A model generated the notes under the pieces. It was given only the letters and a program-made list of their open reading frames with translations. It made no database searches and was not told the DNA's origin. DNA of 5,213 bases from Gammaproteobacteria bacterium (GTDB lineage Bacteria > Pseudomonadota > Gammaproteobacteria > PS1 > Pseudothioglobaceae), in NCBI GenBank assembly GCA_029937335.1, contig JAPYQD010000058.1, positions 1-5,213 on the forward strand. The letters run 5' to 3'. Of the stretch, positions 1 to 4,505 are shown one piece after another (position 1 is the first letter of the stretch; every line of letters begins with the position of its first letter). The translations under genes were made by a program, and so were the position numbers.

Positions 1-271
1 CGCCCATTTGATTAGAAATCACGTTAGCCAAGGTGGTCTTACCCAAGCCAGGAGGACCGTAAATTAATGAATGGTCTAATGCATCACCACGCTTTTTAGC
101 GGCTTTAATAAATAATGCCATTTGCGATTTAACGTCATCTTGACCAATGTATTCACTAAAGGAATCTGGACGTACCGACGTCATGACAATATCTTCGCTG
201 TCTTGGTCTTGCCCTCCCAGAGGGCTACTGTGTGGCGCTTGTCCACCTACTAAAGAGTCTTGTTCTATCAT
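1..271 (-). CDS. ruvB: Holliday junction branch-migration helicase RuvB (N-terminal part, cut by window edge)
   Basis: RuvB is the hexameric AAA+ ATPase that, with RuvA, drives Holliday junction branch migration in the cytoplasm. Ninety codons are visible. The protein opens MIEQDSLV, matching the MIEADRLI start of E. coli RuvB, which fixes the ATG at 269-271. The segment RPDSFSEYIGQ (34-44) is the family's conserved entry to the ATPase domain, and GPPGLGKT (72-79) is the Walker A motif, followed by TLANVISNQMG. Walker B, the sensors and the winged-helix DNA-binding domain lie outside the window. The linker before the ATPase domain (about residues 9-33) is roughly 10 residues longer than in E. 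coli and is Gly/Gln/Asp/Ser-rich. No Shine-Dalgarno sequence is evident. The gene starts 22 bases after the lolB stop on the same strand, so co-transcription is likely. ruvA is not adjacent upstream. Confidence 0.96.
   Translation of the reverse strand, partial: MIEQDSLVGGQAPHSSPLGGQDQDSEDIVMTSVRPDSFSEYIGQDDVKSQMALFIKAAKKRGDALDHSLIYGPPGLGKTTLANVISNQMG
211..225. repeat. GC-rich 6-bp perfect inverted repeat inside the 5' end of ruvB
   Basis: GCCCTC and GAGGGC flank the 3-base loop CCA, forming a compact GC-only hairpin in an otherwise AT-rich area. It falls about 47-61 bases into the ruvB reading frame, within codons for the lengthened N-terminal linker. It has no T-tract, so it is not a standard terminator. 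It could be a small palindromic insertion or a translation/mRNA-stability hairpin, or it may be chance. Confidence 0.5.
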
Positions 272-293
272 ACGAGATTGTAGAAATTTTCTA

Positions 294-806
294 TCATTTT
301 AACTCATTAACCTCGCCAATCAATAGCTTGATTTTAATTGCTTTTATTAAATGATTAAGACGTACAATTCTAGGGTAACTAACCCCATTAATTTGCTGAT
401 AACTGGTGATACTTACCTGCCATTCATGATCGATAGATTGTTTATGCTGAAACAAAATAGGTGCTAACTTTTGAATTGGAAAATGCCAGCCAAATTCGCT
501 AATCATCCATTGTTTTAAATTAGACTCAATTGTCTTGCCATCCACCCATAAGCCTTGAGTATTTGATTTAACACTAGTCTGCCCTAGCCCGAGTGGAGCA
601 CTGAGTGTGAGCGTGTAATCTTGATTTTTAGCCTTAATAACAAAACCAATGTTTTGATTACGATTATCCATTGACACGCCTGCTCTACCCTGCGCTTGCC
701 ACTGTGCGGGGATTGCTAGCGATGGACTGGGCTTTATAGGCTTGCTTTCAAGCGTGGTACAGCCTTGCAAAAACCAACCAAATAATAATATTACCATCCA
801 TTTCAT
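294..806 (-). CDS. lolB: Outer-membrane lipoprotein receptor LolB
   Basis: LolB receives lipoproteins from the periplasmic carrier LolA and inserts them into the inner leaflet of the outer membrane. The 170-residue protein has a short hydrophobic signal peptide ending in the lipobox LQGC (13-16), so Cys16 would be lipidated. Thr17 at +2 is compatible with outer-membrane sorting. The mature part matches LolB in W36-x-x-x-G-R-A-G-V, the LSAPLGLG turn (68-75), LWVDGKTIES (86-95) and a C-terminal beta strand RIVRLNHLIKAIKIKL (146-161). E. coli LolB is about 207 residues, so this is a short version. ATG at 804-806 is the first start after an in-frame TAG. No clear Shine-Dalgarno precedes it. The divergent lolB/hemA pair is the classical gammaproteobacterial arrangement and supports the call. 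ispE, the usual next gene in E. coli, is replaced by ruvB. Confidence 0.9.
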   Translation of the reverse strand: MKWMVILLFGWFLQGCTTLESKPIKPSPSLAIPAQWQAQGRAGVSMDNRNQNIGFVIKAKNQDYTLTLSAPLGLGQTSVKSNTQGLWVDGKTIESNLKQWMISEFGWHFPIQKLAPILFQHKQSIDHEWQVSITSYQQINGVSYPRIVRLNHLIKAIKIKLLIGEVNELK

Positions 807-884
807 AGGGTGTTCATTCTAACATCGACTATGGCTCTCATTGTATAATCAAGCGTTTGTTTGAGTTTGTTTATTAATTCTTTT
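807..884. promoter_or_regulatory. Divergent lolB / hemA promoter region
   Basis: This 78-base gap must hold the promoters for lolB (leftward) and hemA (rightward). On the plus strand a perfect TATAAT lies at 844-849. Transcription would begin near 856 and give hemA a leader of about 29 bases. No good -35 hexamer sits at normal spacing; CTAACA (819-824) is 19 bases away and only a partial match. The same bases read TATACA on the minus strand (842-847), a possible -10 for lolB. The presumed hemA leader contains a direct repeat of GTTTGTTT (855-862 and 865-872). I see no ribosome-binding purine run before either gene. Confidence 0.45.
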
Positions 885-2144
885 ATGCCGCATATTGCAA
901 TTCTAAGTGTTAACCACCAACTTGCGCCGGTCGAAGTGCGAGAGAAAGTTGCGTTTGCATCTAACGAACTAAACAATGCATTAGAGCAATTTAAAAATAC
1001 CAATGGTGTTGAAGCTTGCGCCATTCTCTCTACTTGTAATCGTTCGGAAGTTTATGCCATTATCAGTACCGATAACGCACAGGAGATACTCAGCGAGTAT
1101 TTAGCTAACACTCATCATATTAAGCGCTCAGAACTCGACCCTTATTTAAGTTATTTTGAAGGTGATGATGCCGTTGAGCATATTTGCCATGTGGCAACCG
1201 GATTAGATTCTTTAGTCTTAGGTGAGCCACAAATCTTAGGTCAACTCAAAGATGCTTACCACGCTGCCAAAGGGGCGAGCACACTCAATAAATTACTAGA
1301 AAAACTATTTCAACACGCTTTTTCAACCGCTAAAAAGGTTAGAACGGATACAGAAATTGGGTCTTCCCCTGTTTCTGTGGCTTATTGCGCTGTTAAGCTG
1401 AGTGAGAAAATTTTTGCCGATTTGGCCGAACAAACAGTGATGCTGATTGGCGCGGGTGAAATGATCGAGTTATGCGCACAACACCTAAATCAAAAAGGTG
1501 TTAACAACATGATTGTCGCCAATAGAACGGTTGAAAATGCAGAAAAAATCGCCTCACTTTACGGTGCTAGAGCAGTTAGCCTTAAGCAGTTTTCTAGCTT
1601 ACTTCACGAAGCGGATATTATTATTTCCTCTACTGCCGCCTCTGTGCCTATTATTGGCAAGGGCTTAGTTGAAACCGCTCTCAAACTACGCAAGCATAAG
1701 CCTATGTTTATGTTGGATATTGCTATTCCAAGAGATATTGAGCCTGAAGTCGCCCAATTAGATGACGTGTTTTTATACACGGTGGATGATCTTCGACAAG
1801 TGGTAAGTGATAACATCGACTCTCGACAAAGAGAAAAAATACTGGCTGAAGAGATCATTATTGGTCAAAATAAAAAATTTGACGACTGGCTGACCACATT
1901 ACCTAACGAGCAGATTGTGCAAGCTTACCGTCAAAACGCCTATCAAATTAAAGAAGTTGCAGTTGAAGCAGCACTCAAAAAACTCAAAAATGGTGGGGAT
2001 TCGGCAGCAATTATTAATCAATTAGCAGATCAGTTGACCAATAAACTTTTACATACGCCTTTTGGCAATATTAAACAAGTTTCCACTGAGCAACTCAATC
2101 AGTGTGAAGGCTGCATCCCTAAAAATAAAACCAAAAAATCATGA
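885..2144 (+). CDS. hemA: Glutamyl-tRNA reductase HemA
   Basis: HemA reduces glutamyl-tRNA(Glu) with NADPH to glutamate-1-semialdehyde, the first committed step of C5-pathway tetrapyrrole (heme, siroheme) synthesis in the cytosol. With ATG at 885 the protein is 419 residues, as in E. coli (418). It starts MPHIAILSVNHQLAPVEVRE, aligning with the family's first beta strand. The catalytic cysteine is C51 in STCNR (49-53). GLDSLVLGEPQILGQ (106-120) is the hallmark catalytic-domain motif. The NADPH-binding domain shows GAGEMIEL (189-196), VANRT (211-215) and ADIIISST (243-250), then IPRDIEPEV (281-289). The helical dimerisation domain follows from YTVDDL (298-303). An in-frame TTG at 861 would add eight residues, but family alignment and the TATAAT at 844-849 favour ATG 885. 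The C-terminus ends in a CEGC motif (407-410) and a lysine-rich tail. The stop overlaps the prfA start (ATGA), implying translational coupling. Confidence 0.97.
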   Translation: MPHIAILSVNHQLAPVEVREKVAFASNELNNALEQFKNTNGVEACAILSTCNRSEVYAIISTDNAQEILSEYLANTHHIKRSELDPYLSYFEGDDAVEHICHVATGLDSLVLGEPQILGQLKDAYHAAKGASTLNKLLEKLFQHAFSTAKKVRTDTEIGSSPVSVAYCAVKLSEKIFADLAEQTVMLIGAGEMIELCAQHLNQKGVNNMIVANRTVENAEKIASLYGARAVSLKQFSSLLHEADIIISSTAASVPIIGKGLVETALKLRKHKPMFMLDIAIPRDIEPEVAQLDDVFLYTVDDLRQVVSDNIDSRQREKILAEEIIIGQNKKFDDWLTTLPNEQIVQAYRQNAYQIKEVAVEAALKKLKNGGDSAAIINQLADQLTNKLLHTPFGNIKQVSTEQLNQCEGCIPKNKTKKS

Positions 2145-3232
2145 ACACCTCTATTCTGACCAAGCTTGAACAACTATCCATGCGTCTAGAAGAAGTGGGT
2201 GCGATGCTATCTGACCCTGCAGTGGCATCAGATCAAAACAAATTCCGTGAACTGTCTATTGAATATTCACAACTAACGCCAATCAACGAACAATTTTCTC
2301 AATACTTAGCCACACAATCAGACATCGAGGCGGCTGAAATTATGCTGTTAGAAGACGATGATGAAATGCGTGCCATGGCCAAAGAAGAAATATCAGAAGG
2401 CAAAGCCAAATTAGAACAACTCGATTTAGAACTTAAAAAATCCCTACTACCTAAAGATCCAAATGATTCTCGCAACATTATTATTGAGATCAGAGCAGGT
2501 ACCGGTGGTGACGAAGCATCAATCTTTTCAGGCGACTTATTTAGAATGTATTCTCGCTATGTTGAAAAACAAAAATGGCAAATAGAGGTGATGAGCTCTA
2601 ACATTGGTGATCACGGCGGCTTTAAAGAAGTTATTGCCCGTATTAGTGGTGATAACGTTTATGCAAAACTCAAATTTGAATCTGGTGCGCACCGTGTACA
2701 ACGCGTACCAGAAACCGAATCTCAAGGTCGCGTACATACTTCAGCTTGCACAGTGGCCATCATGGCTGAAGTTGAAAATATTGAGGAAGTTAATATTAAC
2801 ATGAGTGATGTTCGTGTTGATACCTTCAGGGCAAGTGGTGCTGGTGGTCAGCACGTGAATAAAACTGACTCTGCTGTGCGTGTAACTCACATCCCAACAG
2901 GCACGGTAGTTGAGTGTCAAGATGGGCGCTCACAACACAAAAACAAAGCACAAGCAATGTCAGTATTAGCCTCTAGAATTCTTGATGCGCAGCAACAAGT
3001 TCAACAAAAAGAACAAGCATCGACGCGTAAAGAACTAATCGGAAGTGGTGATCGCTCACAACGTATACGTACCTACAACTATCCACAAGGACGCATTACC
3101 GATCATCGTATCAATTTAACGCTATACAAATTAGCTGAAATTATGGAAGGTGATTTAGAATCGATTATTGAACCTTTAGTCGTAGAGCAACAAACCAATC
3201 AACTCACAGAGTTGAATGACACACTAGCCTAA
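2141..3232 (+). CDS. prfA: Peptide chain release factor 1 (RF1)
   Basis: RF1 recognises UAA and UAG stop codons in the ribosomal A site and triggers peptidyl-tRNA hydrolysis. At 363 residues it matches the usual 360. The N-terminal helical domain (about 1-105) contains SDPAVASDQNKFREL. EIRAGTGGDEASIF (116-129) is a family signature. The stop-codon reading tripeptide is PET (190-192) in HRVQRVPETESQGR, the PxT form of RF1 rather than the SPF of RF2. The catalytic GGQ loop is at 235-237 in RASGAGGQHVNKTDSAVR; its Gln would be the PrmC methylation target. No frameshift site is present, again unlike RF2. The start overlaps the hemA stop by 4 bases, with no Shine-Dalgarno visible, so translation probably depends on coupling. 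The usual downstream partner prmC is absent. The last 9 bases, including the stop, overlap the end of convergent znuB. Confidence 0.97.
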   Translation: MNTSILTKLEQLSMRLEEVGAMLSDPAVASDQNKFRELSIEYSQLTPINEQFSQYLATQSDIEAAEIMLLEDDDEMRAMAKEEISEGKAKLEQLDLELKKSLLPKDPNDSRNIIIEIRAGTGGDEASIFSGDLFRMYSRYVEKQKWQIEVMSSNIGDHGGFKEVIARISGDNVYAKLKFESGAHRVQRVPETESQGRVHTSACTVAIMAEVENIEEVNINMSDVRVDTFRASGAGGQHVNKTDSAVRVTHIPTGTVVECQDGRSQHKNKAQAMSVLASRILDAQQQVQQKEQASTRKELIGSGDRSQRIRTYNYPQGRITDHRINLTLYKLAEIMEGDLESIIEPLVVEQQTNQLTELNDTLA

Positions 3233-4015
3233 ATCTTTAGGTGCTATCAACTGAGAAAACAAAAATAAAATACCTAGCGAAATAACAATGGCAGGCCCTG
3301 TGGCCACATCGTAATACATGGATCCACTCAAGCCGATAATAACCGCTGCCATTGAAATAAAAATCGACTGAAATACCATTTGACCAGGTGTGCGTGCAAA
3401 CACTCTGGCAATTGCAGGTGGGATAATTAGTAACGAAGTGATTAACAACACGCCGACAATTTGCACCGAAACTGATACCGCCAATGCAATCATCAGCATA
3501 AACAATAGTTGATAAAACAGGTGTTTAAGCCCTTCTGCTTTGGCCAATTCTTCATTTAAAGTTAACAACAATAAACGTTGCCAGAAAACAGACATTAGCA
3601 CCACAATAACCGCTAATACTGCATACACCCAAATAATGTCATTCCGAGTGATGGATAAAATATCGCCAAACAGTAATGAGAAATAATCCGTATTGGCGCC
3701 ACCAACTAACGCAAGCACAACAATACCTAGCGAAAGTGCAATATGAGAAAAAATACCTAAAATAGCATCATTCGATAAAAATTGTCGTTCTTGTAAAGTG
3801 ACAATCAAGAAGGCAAAAATTGCACCTACGATAATCAAGCCAAAATGAATACCCAACCCGCTGGCTAAACCGAATGACACACCTAATAATGCACTGTGCG
3901 AAATCGACTCGGAAAAGTAACTCATGCGTTTCCAAATCACAAAGCAACCGAGTGAGCCGGCAATAATAGAAATACCGATAGCCGCTAAGACCGCTCTAAG
4001 AATAAAATCTTCCAT
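3224..4015 (-). CDS. znuB: Metal ABC transporter permease, ABC-3 family (ZnuB-like)
   Basis: This is the membrane permease of a zinc/manganese/iron ABC importer of the ABC-3 family. It would work with an ATPase (ZnuC) and a periplasmic binding protein (ZnuA), neither of which is in the window. The 263 residues match E. coli ZnuB (261) in length and are almost entirely hydrophobic helices, about seven to eight segments (roughly 7-27, 41-72, 86-105, 127-145, 167-199, 214-233, 237-256). Diagnostic blocks are KRMSYFSESISHSALLGV (29-46, with the conserved His40), FSLLFGDIL (112-120), NEELAKAEGL (154-163, the likely ATPase-coupling loop) and GVLLITSLLIIPPAIAR (188-204). It begins 17 bases after fur on the same strand without a clear Shine-Dalgarno, so it is probably translated from the fur transcript. 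Substrate is inferred: ABC-3 permeases also carry Mn or Fe, and the fur linkage leaves this open. Its 3' end overlaps prfA by 9 bases. Confidence 0.88.
   Translation of the reverse strand: MEDFILRAVLAAIGISIIAGSLGCFVIWKRMSYFSESISHSALLGVSFGLASGLGIHFGLIIVGAIFAFLIVTLQERQFLSNDAILGIFSHIALSLGIVVLALVGGANTDYFSLLFGDILSITRNDIIWVYAVLAVIVVLMSVFWQRLLLLTLNEELAKAEGLKHLFYQLLFMLMIALAVSVSVQIVGVLLITSLLIIPPAIARVFARTPGQMVFQSIFISMAAVIIGLSGSMYYDVATGPAIVISLGILFLFSQLIAPKDLG
3228..3241. repeat. Short dyad at the convergent prfA/znuB 3' junction
   Basis: CCTAAATCTTTAGG is an inverted repeat (CCTAAA / TTTAGG with TC between; realistically a 5-bp stem with a 4-base loop) spanning the prfA stop codon and the last codons of znuB. 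It is the only hairpin-like element I see near this convergent end. It lacks a T-run on either side in either direction, so an intrinsic terminator is not well supported. It may slow polymerase or protect 3' ends, or be chance. Confidence 0.3.
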
Positions 4016-4032
4016 CTAAATTAAAGTCAGCA

Positions 4033-4440
4033 CTACTGACAATTTTTGCACAGACCGTATAAATACAAACAATGATCCGTTAACTGATAGCCATATTTTT
4101 TAGCCACGTCGTGCTGATGTTGTTCAATAACATCGTCTGCAAACTCATCAATTTTGCCACATTTGACACAAACCAAATGATCGTGATGCTCAGAATTGGA
4201 TAACTCAAACACTGATTGGCCGTTATCAAAGTTAAGTTTATTAACCATGCCAGATTCTTCAAACTGGGTAAGTACACGGTAAATCGTTGCCACACCGACC
4301 TCTTCACCCTGCATAATTAAGGCACGATAAATATCTTCAGCACTCATGTGGTGGTCTTCACTGGTTTCTAAAATTTCTAAAATTTTAAGTCGTGGTAGTG
4401 TAACTTTAAGGCCTGCACTTTTTAAATCTTGAGCATCCAT
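4033..4440 (-). CDS. fur: Ferric uptake regulator Fur
   Basis: Fur is a dimeric metal-dependent repressor that, with Fe(II), binds Fur boxes and shuts off iron acquisition genes. The 135 residues align along their whole length with E. coli Fur: LKSAGLKVTLPRLKILEIL (6-24), SAEDIYRALIMQGEEVGVATIYRVLTQFEESG (33-64, the winged-helix DNA-binding region), the metal-binding HHDH (85-88), CVKCGK (91-96) and LTDHCLYLYGLCKNC (120-134). Cys91/Cys94 and Cys131/Cys134 form the two CxxC pairs of a structural zinc site. The protein ends one residue after the second pair, so it lacks the His-rich tail of the 148-residue E. coli protein. The ATG at 4438-4440 has a good AAGGA ribosome site 7 bases upstream. 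Adjacency to znuB raised Zur as an alternative, but the sequence is Fur-like throughout. It is divergent from bamE, as in pseudomonads. Confidence 0.95.
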   Translation of the reverse strand: MDAQDLKSAGLKVTLPRLKILEILETSEDHHMSAEDIYRALIMQGEEVGVATIYRVLTQFEESGMVNKLNFDNGQSVFELSNSEHHDHLVCVKCGKIDEFADDVIEQHQHDVAKKYGYQLTDHCLYLYGLCKNCQ

Positions 4441-4447
4441 ATCTAAA

Positions 4448-4452
4448 TCCTT
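4448..4452 (-). promoter_or_regulatory. Ribosome-binding site of fur
   Basis: On the minus strand AAGGA lies 7 bases before the fur ATG. It is the only convincing Shine-Dalgarno sequence in the window, and it confirms the fur start at 4440. Confidence 0.75.
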
Positions 4453-4494
4453 GATGTAAAATCAGCTTAATAACTTCTAATCATTTTAAATCAA
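4451..4494. promoter_or_regulatory. Imperfect 14-bp inverted repeat and divergent fur / bamE promoters
   Basis: The arms TTGATGTAAAATCA (4451-4464) and TCATTTTAAATCAA (4481-4494) are reverse complements at 12 of 14 positions, around a 16-base centre. The outer ends of both arms read as -35-like hexamers: TTGATG rightward and TTGATT leftward. For fur, TTGATT (4489-4494) pairs with TATTAA (4467-4472) at 16-base spacing, giving a start near 4460 and a leader of about 20 bases. For bamE the best -10 is TCTAAT (4476-4481), 19 bases from TTGATG, so it is weaker. The two promoters overlap face to face, so they probably compete or share an operator. A Fur-type repressor is an obvious candidate, but a textbook Fur box is not present. 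Confidence 0.5.
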
Positions 4495-4505
4495 AAAACC
4501 AGCCA

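Noticed and set aside
861..884. Upstream TTG start extending hemA by eight residues
   Set aside because: HemA homologues begin at the first beta strand, which matches MPHIAILSVNH at 885. TTG 861 lies only about five bases after the predicted transcription start and has no ribosome site.
803..1024. Minus-strand open frame over the start of hemA
   Set aside because: Overlaps both the hemA coding region and the divergent promoter, and its product has no recognisable features.
1604..1858. Minus-strand open frame inside hemA
   Set aside because: Fully nested in conserved HemA NADPH-domain sequence; a shadow of codon bias.
2537..2804. Small open frames on both strands inside prfA
   Set aside because: Nested in the most conserved part of RF1 and without recognisable protein features or ribosome sites.
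3233..3300. Rho-independent terminator for prfA
   Set aside because: No stable GC-rich stem followed by a T-run was found; the downstream sequence is A-rich on the plus strand.
4080..4307. Second minus-strand frame inside fur
   Set aside because: Out-of-frame shadow of the conserved Fur sequence.
4033..4440. Zur identity for the regulator next to znuB
   Set aside because: The AGLKVTLPRLKILE segment, YRVLTQFEESG, FELSNSEHHDHLVC and spacing all follow Fur. Only the neighbour suggests Zur.
4459..4492. Canonical Fur box in the fur/bamE gap
   Set aside because: Segments such as AATGATTAGAAGTTATT share AT-richness with the GATAAT-repeat consensus but match poorly in register, so I describe only the dyad.
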